Below, one piece after another: positions 6,143 to 11,743 of a stretch of DNA of 12,540 bases. Location: NCBI GenBank assembly GCA_023421115.1, contig JAEZUI010000035.1, positions 1-12,540 of the forward strand, read 5' to 3'. Both the position numbers and the translations under genes were made by a program. The stretch's first letter is position 1; the number at the start of each line of letters is the position of its first letter. Below the pieces are notes generated by a model that was not told the origin of the DNA, did no database searches, and worked only from the letters and a program-made list of their open reading frames with translations. This DNA comes from Bacillota bacterium. GTDB lineage: Bacteria > Bacillota > Clostridia > Acetivibrionales > Acetivibrionaceae.

Positions 6143-7564
6143 ATGCTGATTACCTGTATATTTTTATGGACCATATCAGCTATATTGATTTTGTCTAAAC
6201 CTAAATCTGAAGATACAATATGGGGAGCAATACTAACTTTTGTGAGTGGTGCAGGAGGTTTTTCTGAAACAATAGTAGACCATATAAGACCTTCGGCAAT
6301 TAGATATGGTCTTATGAACGAAAATCTTGACAGTATACTTAATATTTTATATATAGTTACATACTTTATAGCAAACACAGGTGTTGCATATGCATTTTTG
6401 ATGTTTGCAATTTGTTATAGTTCTTTATTTAATGAAAAAAGAAAAGTATTTCTGTATGTAATTTTATTTATACCTGTAGTTGTTATGTATTTTGTAACAC
6501 CACTATATCCTGAAATACGAGTGAATTTTAGAGTATTTTCAATATGGACTGTTCCATATATGGTGGTCGGAGATATTTTACTTATTTATTCTTATATAAA
6601 AGAGAAGAATCCGTCATTAAAAAGGGATAGACTATTTTTATCTTCTATTGCAATATTAACAGGGACGTTTGTTATGTTTACAAGCTATTTAGCAAGATGT
6701 TTTAATAATTATAATATGTTTAGGTACAATGTTATAATTATAACAATTCTTTTTATGGCATTTGTAGTGTTGCTTGTGAAGCAGAATTTTTTAGGTGTTA
6801 AATTAAAAGTTGAAATGTCCCGTATTGATAGGACAATGAAAGCAATAACATCAGGTACAAGGATGCTAAATCATACTCTAAAAAATGAAATAAATGTAAT
6901 TTCACTTTGCTGTAATAATGCTAAAATGGGGATTAATCATGAAAATATTGATATAGAGGATGTTGATAGTAACTTAAATTTAATATCTAAAGCAACAGAA
7001 CATCTTACAGAAATGATTAAAAGGATAAATGAAAACATTGATGATATTGATATTGAAGAAGAAGATAATAACATAGCTGAGATTATAAAAAATGCCCTTG
7101 AAAAAAATAAAGTTTATTTAGAATCATTTGAAATAAAGGTTGATTATTGCAATTATGATATAATTCTAAAATGCGATAAAGTGCATATGGTAGAGGTTTT
7201 TAATAATATTTTCAGAAATTCTATTGAAGCAATGCAAAATGAAAATATAAAGAAAAAAGAATTAAAAATTACCTGCTATAATAATAAGAAAAACTTAATG
7301 ATATCAATTCAAGATAGTGGACCTGGTATATCAAAGGATAATATCAAATACATTTTTGATCCTTTTTTTTCTACTAAAAAACATAGTTTAAATTTCGGCT
7401 TAGGGCTATCCTATTGCTATAATGTTATTCAAAAGCATAGAGGATCGTTAGATATATCAAGTCATGAAGGTTTTGGTACAACAGTAATAATTAGTTTTGA
7501 CAAGCAAAAGGTAATAAATATGCCACCAACAGTTCCTCAATGGAGAATGAGTTATTATGGATGA
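6143..7564 (+). CDS. Multi-spanning membrane sensor histidine kinase
   Basis: The 473-aa kinase opens with a membrane sensor of about seven helices (within residues 1-215), resembling the HisKA_7TM type of N-terminal region. A short linker leads to the dimerisation helix with the phosphate-accepting H244 in LNHTLKNEI. The ATP-binding domain follows, with N box NIFRNSIEAM (355-364), G1 DSGPGI (391-396), F box IFDPFFSTK (404-412) and G2 GLGLSYC (419-425), so all kinase boxes are intact. It should autophosphorylate and pass the phosphate to the regulator encoded next to it. The start at 6143 is the only ATG after an in-frame TAA at 6125, and its binding site (GGTGAT) is weak. The seven-helix sensor suggests a small or lipophilic ligand, which the sequence does not name. 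Confidence 0.93.
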   Translation: MLITCIFLWTISAILILSKPKSEDTIWGAILTFVSGAGGFSETIVDHIRPSAIRYGLMNENLDSILNILYIVTYFIANTGVAYAFLMFAICYSSLFNEKRKVFLYVILFIPVVVMYFVTPLYPEIRVNFRVFSIWTVPYMVVGDILLIYSYIKEKNPSLKRDRLFLSSIAILTGTFVMFTSYLARCFNNYNMFRYNVIIITILFMAFVVLLVKQNFLGVKLKVEMSRIDRTMKAITSGTRMLNHTLKNEINVISLCCNNAKMGINHENIDIEDVDSNLNLISKATEHLTEMIKRINENIDDIDIEEEDNNIAEIIKNALEKNKVYLESFEIKVDYCNYDIILKCDKVHMVEVFNNIFRNSIEAMQNENIKKKELKITCYNNKKNLMISIQDSGPGISKDNIKYIFDPFFSTKKHSLNFGLGLSYCYNVIQKHRGSLDISSHEGFGTTVIISFDKQKVINMPPTVPQWRMSYYG

Positions 7565-7625
7565 AGATTTTGAGGAAAGTTTAATCAAAGTTACTTATCT
7601 CTTGTCATTAAAGAGGAGGTTATGA
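7557..7625 (+). CDS. Possible 22-codon linking frame between kinase and regulator
   Basis: The ATG at 7557 overlaps the kinase stop (TGA at 7562-7564), and its own stop (7623-7625) overlaps the regulator start codons. GGAGA at 7542-7546 lies ten bases upstream. The peptide is MDEDFEESLIKVTYLLSLKR followed by RL: an acidic front, a hydrophobic middle and a basic end. It may simply be a coupling frame carrying ribosomes to the regulator start, since the regulator binding site GAGGAGG lies within it. It could also be a signal peptide or nothing at all. Confidence 0.3.
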   Translation: MDEDFEESLIKVTYLLSLKRRL

Positions 7626-8245
7626 TGGATAAAATAAAAATTGCTATAGTTGAGGATGATATCAAATGGCTCCAGGGTCTAGTGAGCTATCTATGTAAAC
7701 AGGATGATTTTGTAATAGTATTTACAGCTACAAGTAGAGCAGAAGCAGTTTCTTTAAGCAAAGATGCTGATGTTGATATAATAATTATGGATATTAACTT
7801 ACAAGAAAATAAGTGTGATGGAATTTTAGCTGCTCAGGAGATTCTTGAAATTAAGACAGTTAAGATCATAATGCTTACATCATTTAAAGATGAAGATATT
7901 ATTAGAGATTCATTTATAGCCGGAGCAGTAAATTATATAACTAAAGACGATTACCTTGAGATTCCTAATACAATACGTAAAACATATAAAACAAAGAATG
8001 CTTTTGAAGTTATTCTAAAGGACTATGCTAGGCTAAAAGAGGAAGAACAACTAAAAGATTTAAATTTTACTGAGAAGGAAGTATTTTCGCTGATTGAGAA
8101 AGGATATACTAGAGAGCAGATACAAAAAGAACTAAATAAGTCGGAAAGTACATTGAAAAAGCAAATCAAACAGATTCTTGCGAAACTTGGAGTAAAGAAC
8201 AGTAAAGAAGCTATACAAAAGGTTAAGAGAAAAGGTCTAATGTGA
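7625..8245 (+). CDS. Response regulator with LuxR-type DNA-binding domain
   Basis: Two ATGs stand side by side (7622 and 7625). The second is chosen because GGAGG is then five bases away; the first would leave only two. The receiver domain shows the acidic pocket IVEDD (8-12), the phosphorylation site D56 in IIIMDINL, T85 in MLTSF and K107 in YITKDD. A short linker leads to a C-terminal HTH of the LuxR/GerE kind (about 147-206: LNFTEKEVFSLIEKGYTREQ ... ESTLKKQIKQILAKLGV). At 206 aa it has the usual NarL-family length. It is the cognate partner of the upstream kinase and acts as a DNA-binding transcription factor. Its targets are not evident; the kinase/hydrolase intergenic region is the nearest candidate. 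Confidence 0.93.
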   Translation: MDKIKIAIVEDDIKWLQGLVSYLCKQDDFVIVFTATSRAEAVSLSKDADVDIIIMDINLQENKCDGILAAQEILEIKTVKIIMLTSFKDEDIIRDSFIAGAVNYITKDDYLEIPNTIRKTYKTKNAFEVILKDYARLKEEEQLKDLNFTEKEVFSLIEKGYTREQIQKELNKSESTLKKQIKQILAKLGVKNSKEAIQKVKRKGLM

Positions 8246-8460
8246 AGGGGCAATACATTAGATAAATTATTAGGTAGGTTAATTGCTATAGAAATCACAT
8301 AAGTGAATAAAAGTACATAAAAGTGAAAAAAGAAAGAAAAACTTTACCTAAAGTAATAAAAACGTTATAAAATACGCAGAATGAAGATTGCTAAATAAGA
8401 ATATATATGATAATATTTTAAAATGTTGAAATTCAACAAGTTGCTACAAACTACAATATA
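8246..8460. other. Intergenic stretch after the response regulator
   Basis: I see no gene in this very AT-rich stretch. The only structure is the palindrome GTTGAA-A-TTCAAC at 8425-8437. No terminator directly follows the regulator, so its transcript may run on to the hairpin at 8461-8496. Confidence 0.5.
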
Positions 8461-8496
8461 AATTTAAGAGACAGTCGGTAACTGTCCCCTTAAATT
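8461..8496. terminator. Hairpin between convergent genes
   Basis: AATTTAAGAGACAGT (8461-8475) pairs with ACTGTCCCCTTAAATT (8481-8496) around CGGTA, with a small bulge. It lies five bases beyond the stop of the 85-aa minus-strand gene and downstream of the plus-strand regulator, so it probably serves both. Confidence 0.6.
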
Positions 8497-8500
8497 ACAT

Positions 8501-8758
8501 TTAATAGCAATGGATACGAAGAGGAGTATGTTTCTTTGAACGGGTACATATTCCTTTTCTGTTTCTAAGAGAAATTAGTCTGCTCTTAGAAATTTTAACT
8601 GTAACTATAGGTATAACTGTGGTTTCAACTAAAGGTGTATCTCTTTTGGTTGAAACCACTACGTTTTTGGACTTAATAAAAGTTACCAAAATCGGAACAG
8701 TGTCAATAAAAATTTTTACAACCTTTGTTATAACCTCATGGTCAAAGTTTCTGAACAT
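8501..8758 (-). CDS. Small hydrophobic protein of unknown function, 85 aa
   Basis: The start is placed at the ATG at 8758, six bases after AAAGGGGGTG, which nearly matches the full anti-Shine-Dalgarno complement; in-frame ATGs at 8779 and 8764 lie before or against that site. A promoter of good form lies upstream (8823-8850). The protein begins MFRNFDHEVITKVVKIFIDT, with one likely membrane or amphipathic helix (about 13-27), followed by Val/Thr-rich beta-type sequence and a basic tail ending KHTPLRIHCY. I do not recognise it. The coding DNA contains two inverted repeats, GTGGTTTCAAC/GTTGAAACCAC (8619-8659) and TTCTAAGAG/CTCTTAGAA (8563-8591), so the mRNA would be highly folded. Its signals for expression are stronger than usual for this window. 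Confidence 0.6.
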   Translation of the reverse strand: MFRNFDHEVITKVVKIFIDTVPILVTFIKSKNVVVSTKRDTPLVETTVIPIVTVKISKSRLISLRNRKGICTRSKKHTPLRIHCY

Positions 8759-8822
8759 ATCCATCACCCCCTTTCTCATTAAAATCTACTTAGCATTACT
8801 TTTTGGGGCATGTATATTTCAT

Positions 8823-8850
8823 ATGATAAAGTATATATAATAACAATCAA
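8823..8850 (-). promoter_or_regulatory. Promoter TTGATT-N16-TATCAT for the 85-aa gene
   Basis: On the minus strand TTGATT (8845-8850) and TATCAT (8823-8828) are 16 bp apart. The transcript would start near 8816, leaving a leader of about 58 bases. Confidence 0.5.
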
Positions 8851-8911
8851 ATATTCAAGAGTAATTTTGTTCTATTATGTTTAACCCCCCTTAAAGAATC
8901 TCTACTAAAAA

Positions 8912-9082
8912 ATGTACCAAAACTATAATAAAATGTACCAAAAGTATAATAAAACTTACCAAAATTATAATAAAATTAACCAAAACTATAAAATAGAATT
9001 TTACAAAAAACAAAACAAAATTTACAAAAACGAAATAAAATTTAGCAAAATGAGTACTAAGTAAACAAAATGAGTACAAATG
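8912..9082. repeat. Degenerate 21-bp tandem repeat array
   Basis: About eight units follow one another. The first four (from 8912, 8933, 8954 and 8975) read ATGTACCAAAACTATAATAA or close variants; later units drift (TTTACAAAAACGAAATA, then CAAAATGAGTAC twice, at 9046-9057 and 9066-9077). One unit is 24 bp, so the reading frame is kept. On the plus strand 8912-9064 is open for 50 codons and would give heptads MYQNYNK, MYQKYNK, TYQNYNK, but it has no Shine-Dalgarno sequence. The minus strand is also open and would give hydrophobic heptads, again without a binding site. I read it as a non-coding repeat lying between small-gene promoters. Confidence 0.75.
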
Positions 9083-9086
9083 AAGT

Positions 9087-9116
9087 TTGTTAGATAGAAC
9101 AATTTGTGCGTATAAT
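9087..9116 (+). promoter_or_regulatory. Promoter TTGTTA-N18-TATAAT facing the small peptide gene
   Basis: TTGTTA (9087-9092) and a perfect TATAAT (9111-9116) are 18 bp apart. A transcript would start near 9123 and run toward the 3' end of the 39-aa gene on the other strand. Confidence 0.55.
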
Positions 9117-9179
9117 ATAAGTACCGTATTTGACACGGTGCGTATCGCAAATAAAAAGCAGTTTTGCAGAATAAAAAAG

Positions 9180-9213
9180 TAAATAACAAAAGCGTTGCTG
9201 GAACAACGCCTTT
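9180..9213 (-). terminator. Rho-independent terminator of the 39-aa gene
   Basis: On the minus strand GCGTTG-TTCCAG-CAACGC is followed by TTTTGTTATTTACTTTTTT. It lies about 20 bases beyond the stop of the 39-aa gene. Confidence 0.65.
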
Positions 9214-9223
9214 GCTAAAAATG

Positions 9224-9259
9224 AGGAACTTAAGAATGGGATCTTGGGGTTCCTTTTTT
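9224..9259 (+). terminator. Rho-independent terminator of the convergent RNA
   Basis: AGGAAC (9224-9229) pairs with GTTCCT (9249-9254), with an inner AAGA/TCTT pairing, and six T follow (9254-9259). It overlaps the 3' codons of the 39-aa gene on the other strand. Confidence 0.65.
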
Positions 9260-9349
9260 GATGCGTTTATAAAGCCTATACAGACTATAAATGCCTGCGG
9301 CTATCGCACTAAACGCACATGCTATGTAATACATATTTTGGTAATCCAT
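9230..9349 (-). CDS. 39-aa membrane peptide, candidate type I toxin
   Basis: The ATG at 9349 is preceded by AAGGAGG at nine bases, and a strong promoter lies at 9423-9452, so this is a real small gene despite its size. The peptide begins MDYQNMYYIACAFSAIAAGI, forming a single membrane helix to about residue 23, followed by a basic stop (KRIKK) and a polar tail GTPRSHS. Small peptides of this form include type I toxins (TxpA/BsrG and the clostridial CD0977.1 kind) as well as harmless small membrane proteins. A candidate antisense RNA overlaps its 3' end. It also resembles short phage-holin-like peptides; no sequence family is recognised. It is too short for most gene finders. Confidence 0.65.
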   Translation of the reverse strand: MDYQNMYYIACAFSAIAAGIYSLYRLYKRIKKGTPRSHS

Positions 9350-9413
9350 AGCTCTCTGCCTCCTTCCATATTCAATTTTTTGGCCTATACATGGTAGTCT
9401 TTATAATATAGAC

Positions 9414-9452
9414 ACTATATATAGTATATTAGCATTTATATGTGGCTGTCAA
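9414..9452 (-). promoter_or_regulatory. Promoter TTGACA-N18-TATACT with a palindrome at the -10
   Basis: On the minus strand a perfect -35 TTGACA (9447-9452) and TATACT (9423-9428) are 18 bp apart; the transcript would start near 9416, with a leader of about 66 bases to the 39-aa gene. The perfect palindrome ACTATATATAGT (9414-9425) overlaps the -10 and start site and could be an operator. Confidence 0.6.
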
Positions 9453-9568
9453 ATTAAATAAATAAGGTATATAAACGGTTCAAAATAGCAACTTCTGGGT
9501 GCTTTAACGTTTTCAATGAGAAAAATTTTCTTTATTATTAGCCTAAAATATCATAATCTCCCTATTTC

Positions 9569-10006
9569 TTATACTTCTTTTGTCCCGTTGTTAATAACCA
9601 CTTTCCCATCCTTATATACAAAACCACCATATGAAGTAACAGTTACTTCATTTTTTACGCCTAGTCCAGCGGGCATATCTTTAAGATATTTTTCAAAATC
9701 TTCTTTGGTATTAAGATTAACAGCCCTGAAATACTCACTATTTATCAGCCCTTCAGTACTAGATAAGTCATAAAGCTTTAATTCAGATTCAAAAGCAAGT
9801 ATTAAATTCTGGATAGCAATACCACAGAATTCTACTCTAGACATACCAAGCATTTTAAGCAAAATTTGAAGTCTCCTGTTCGTAGTTTCATCAACAGTAA
9901 CCGTAAAATTTACTCTGTCGTCTAGAGCTTCACTCTTCCAAATATCCTCAATAACATCCTTTGCAATTTTCTTTAAATCTTCTGGTTCACCCCAATGTCC
10001 TGACAT
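9569..10006 (-). CDS. Ribbon-helix-helix-like protein of unknown function
   Basis: The start is set at the ATG at 10006 (145 aa), seven bases after AGGAGG. A second in-frame ATG at 10024 (151 aa) has a weaker but real site, AAGGAAGG, because an 18-bp stretch holding binding site and ATG is duplicated. The central part is VNFTVTVDETTNRRLQILLK followed by MLGMSRVEFCGIAIQNLILA: a beta strand and two helices with the spacing of ribbon-helix-helix DNA-binding proteins, here set in a longer chain. The C-terminal part ends EVTVTSYGGFVYKDGKVVIN with a likely beta hairpin. There is no membrane segment. The upstream DNA is full of AATATTAT palindromes, suited to autoregulation. It could be an antitoxin-like or plasmid-type regulator, but no toxin partner is adjacent. 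Confidence 0.8.
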   Translation of the reverse strand: MSGHWGEPEDLKKIAKDVIEDIWKSEALDDRVNFTVTVDETTNRRLQILLKMLGMSRVEFCGIAIQNLILAFESELKLYDLSSTEGLINSEYFRAVNLNTKEDFEKYLKDMPAGLGVKNEVTVTSYGGFVYKDGKVVINNGTKEV

Positions 10007-10033
10007 ATTAATACCTCCTGACATATTAATACC
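9998..10033 (-). repeat. 18-bp tandem duplication of ribosome binding site and start codon
   Basis: On the minus strand GGTATTAATATGTCAGGA occurs twice in direct succession without a mismatch. Each copy brings an ATG preceded by a purine-rich site, and 18 bp keeps both starts in the same frame, so translation could begin at either and give proteins that differ by six residues (MSGGIN). Confidence 0.9.
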
Positions 10034-10046
10034 TTCCTTTCACAAA

Positions 10047-10120
10047 ATATTATTTCTAATATTATTATATATTATTTAAAATAATAATTCAATAATATCC
10101 ATAATAATATTTCTAAAAAT
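10047..10120 (-). promoter_or_regulatory. AT-only palindrome cluster upstream of the ribbon-helix-helix gene
   Basis: The stretch repeats AATATTAT/ATAATATT in both directions, including the 17-bp palindrome TATTATTT-A-AAATAATA at 10070-10086. It is the promoter/operator region of the downstream gene and looks like a cluster of operator half-sites; composition alone makes chance palindromes likely. Confidence 0.35.
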
Positions 10121-10174
10121 ATAGGATGTTTTTCAAAAAAGCATCAATGCTTCTTTAGTATTTTAGCATTAAAG

Positions 10175-10212
10175 TACTATGACACTATTTATCATAAAAT
10201 AGTGTCATAGTA
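10175..10212. repeat. Perfect 16-bp hairpin
   Basis: TACTATGACACTATTT (10175-10190) pairs exactly with 10197-10212 around ATCATA. There is no T tail of note. It could be a terminator, or part of the surrounding repeat-rich, gene-free stretch. Confidence 0.5.
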
Positions 10213-10457
10213 GTGGGAGCAAGTTGCCAACATTCAATGAGCTTATTTCTTTTATTTTGTTCCTATCCAGAAACACCAGAGATATACTGTAAATGGGCTA
10301 ATGGGAGCATAGTTGCTCTGTACTGAAAAGTAAAGTTTAAAATCAGCCTAAATCAAAGATTTGTAAAGATTAATTTGGGGTTTGTGTAGTAATGGAACAG
10401 AAAACGGCTATAAGCGTGTAAATATTTTACAGCTATAGCCGTTCAATTTATCCTAAC
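10213..10457. other. Gene-free stretch with hairpin and GGGAGCA motifs
   Basis: No coding region is supported here. It holds CTAATGGGAGCATAG (10298-10312), which recurs inverted and identical at 10631-10645, and a related GTGGGAGCA at 10214. The hairpin at 10403-10443 has arms AACGGCTATA and TATAGCCGTT and an inner TGTAAA/TTTACA pairing; it is terminator-like but lacks a clear T run. Confidence 0.5.
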
Positions 10458-10648
10458 GGCCTAATGGGAGTAACCGTGTCATGAGGGGCAAAGTAGAATC
10501 GGAAAGATAGTGAAATAGCCCTTTCAAAGATCTATTTTTCATTTGAATTTTCAGATCTTTATAAAATTCAAATTGACTTGAAAGTATTGATATTACTATG
10601 TTTTCAATATTACTTTGCCCCTAGTTACAGCTATGCTCCCATTAGGCC
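10458..10648. mobile_element. MITE-like 191-bp element with 38-bp inverted ends
   Basis: The left arm (10458-10495) and the reverse complement of the right arm (10611-10648) both read GGCCTAATGGGAG at the outside and GGGGCAAAGTA at the inside, with a divergent middle of 14 bases. The interior holds further nested inverted repeats, CTTTCAA/TTGAAAG and ATTTGAATTTT/AAAATTCAAAT, so the whole unit can fold into one long hairpin. It encodes nothing. No convincing target duplication is seen at either side, so it may equally be an immobile repeat. Confidence 0.5.
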
Positions 10649-10890
10649 TATTTGATGAATTATATACTTTTGATTCAAATATAAATTTAAGTAAATACCC
10701 TGTACAGGGTATTGCAATTGTTGGTAAAAGAAATATGGAAGAGAAAATGGTATTTTGTGATTTAATTGAAGAGTTGCATAATCCAAAAGTTAATTTGGAA
10801 GGCTATTGTAAATTAGAATTAATAGAAGATGTGGATAATTTAACTGAAGATGAATTGAGTGATTCAGGTGAGTCAAATGCCCATAAGTAA
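10633..10890 (+). pseudogene. Gene fragment abutting the MITE-like element
   Basis: From about 10649 to the stop at 10888-10890 the frame has clearly coding composition: LFDELYTFDSNINLSKYPVQ and later MVFCDLIEELHNPKVNLEGY, ending in the acidic tail LTEDELSDSGESNAHK. Its only upstream starts (TTG 10615, ATG 10633) lie inside the inverted repeat arm and have no Shine-Dalgarno sequence. It is therefore probably a 3' remnant whose front was replaced when the repeat arrived, or a small gene using a start donated by the repeat. I do not recognise the protein. A further copy of the repeat core (ATGCTCCCATTATA, 10904-10917) follows its stop directly. Confidence 0.5.
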
Positions 10891-10983
10891 CTTTATTTCA
10901 GTGATGCTCCCATTATAGGGGTATGGCAATGATTCGTGAGTTTTACAGCCATAAACCATAATATGCCATTTATTAATCTGCGT

Positions 10984-11071
10984 ATTTCGGACGTATTCGA
11001 ACACCAATTCCGTAGTGTCCGGACAGCATTTCGGAATCACCGGTATTACACTATTGGGATGGATTTGCGAC
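10984..11071. repeat. 22-bp spaced repeats, possible solo insertion-sequence end
   Basis: Units starting at 10984, 11006 and 11028 share an ATTTCGGA-type start and lie exactly 22 bp apart (first unit ATTTCGGACGTATTCGAACA followed by CC); a fourth unit at 11050 is only loosely related. The first and second match at 14 of 22 positions. From memory, IS21-like elements have ends of this kind (GCGTATTTCGGAC with repeated GAACACC blocks). No transposase is nearby, so this would be a remnant. The local GC is higher than its surroundings. Apart from it, 10891-11185 shows no gene. Confidence 0.4.
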
Positions 11072-11185
11072 GTTCTGTACTAGGTTAAAAACACTTCTTA
11101 TTATATAGCTCAGGAATAATGTTAATGTCAACATTTTCAGTTTAGAACTGTGCTGTGTTTGCCTTTCGCTAGCTGGAGTAAATGC

Positions 11186-11227
11186 AAAAGAACTGCTACA
11201 CTTTAGTGTAACAGCTCTTTTTTTTTT
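11186..11227. terminator. Strong bidirectional terminator
   Basis: AAAAGAACTGCTACACT pairs with AGTGTAACAGCTCTTTT (only two G-U type mismatches) and is followed on the plus strand by a run of ten T. On the minus strand it lies just after the stop of the 162-aa gene and runs into TTCTTTT, so it also ends that operon. Confidence 0.8.
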
Positions 11228-11234
11228 AGAAATA

Positions 11235-11723
11235 TTAATTGTCTACATCTGACCTATCTCTTAATTCTTTTAAGAGTTGACCAGGTGCTTTATTCCCTTC
11301 TTCAAAATCCTTTTCTATTCTTGCTATCTTCTTTTCCATTTTTTGAATAAATCTTTTTGTGTCAGCATTAATTTTAGCATCATCAGATAGTTTAGTATCT
11401 TCTAAGCCCATTTTAGCACTTGACAAAGCAACTTTTAATTCTTCTGCGAATTCTTCTTTCGTTTTTACCTCATCCTCAAGAGCACTAATTTTAACTGCTT
11501 CTTCCTTTGCTTCTTTAGCTAGTTTTGTTTTTTCTTTTGCATCTTTAGAGTTATCATTAAGAGCATTTATTTTGTTATCAAAATCATTTTTTAATGTTTC
11601 ATATTCTGTTCTTTTTTCTGATTTAGACATGTTGTATGCTCCTACAGCTCCAATGCTACCAGTTAAAACAACAAATACTATTGAAGATATTATTACTTTT
11701 CTTGTAATAAAATTTTTCAACAT
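11235..11723 (-). CDS. Membrane-anchored coiled-coil protein of unknown function, 162 aa
   Basis: The ATG at 11723 has AAGGGAGG nine bases upstream. Residues 1-8 are basic and 9-30 hydrophobic (KVIISSIVFVVLTGSIGAVG), forming a signal anchor or signal peptide; no lipobox cysteine is present. The rest is highly charged and rich in Lys, Glu, Asp and Ala, and it is predicted to be a helical coiled coil (for example ELKVALSSAKMGLEDTKL and RFIQKMEKKIARIEKDFEEG). The protein is probably extracytoplasmic. It starts 20 bases after the amidase-domain frame, so the two were presumably co-transcribed and may work together at the cell surface; no family is recognised and the partner role is inference. Confidence 0.8.
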   Translation of the reverse strand: MLKNFITRKVIISSIVFVVLTGSIGAVGAYNMSKSEKRTEYETLKNDFDNKINALNDNSKDAKEKTKLAKEAKEEAVKISALEDEVKTKEEFAEELKVALSSAKMGLEDTKLSDDAKINADTKRFIQKMEKKIARIEKDFEEGNKAPGQLLKELRDRSDVDN

Positions 11724-11743
11724 ATTAAAAAACCTCCCTTAAA

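Larger units (their letters stand above)
9123..9260 (+). ncRNA. Candidate antisense RNA (type I antitoxin-like)
   Basis: Bounded by the promoter at 9087-9116 and the terminator at 9224-9259, this would be an RNA of about 138 nt. It begins with the hairpin ACCGT-ATTTGAC-ACGGT (9123-9139), contains GCGTTG-CTGGAA-CAACGC (9192-9209) and ends in a hairpin followed by six T. No good coding frame is present; a frame from TTG at 9164 has no ribosome binding site. It is complementary to the last ten codons and the 3' untranslated part of the opposing 39-aa gene, the layout of RatA/txpA-type antitoxin RNAs. That it is transcribed is inference. Confidence 0.45.

Noticed and set aside
8023..8298. Minus-strand frame opposite the response regulator
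   Set aside because: Shadow of a well-supported gene; no binding site.
8619..8840. Plus-strand 73-codon frame opposite the 85-aa gene
   Set aside because: The minus strand has promoter and AAAGGGGGTG; this frame has no start signals.
8912..9082. CRISPR array
   Set aside because: Units are contiguous with no unique spacers, are degenerate, and no cas gene is present.
8891..9136. Minus-strand 81-codon hydrophobic heptad frame
   Set aside because: It is produced by the 21-bp repeats read backwards, starts at a GTG without a binding site, and covers a likely promoter on the other strand.
9516..9773. Plus-strand 85-codon frame
   Set aside because: Antisense to the ribbon-helix-helix-like gene and without start signals.
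11359..11742. Plus-strand 127-codon Ser/Ala-rich frame
   Set aside because: Reverse reading of the Lys/Glu-rich coiled-coil gene; no binding site.
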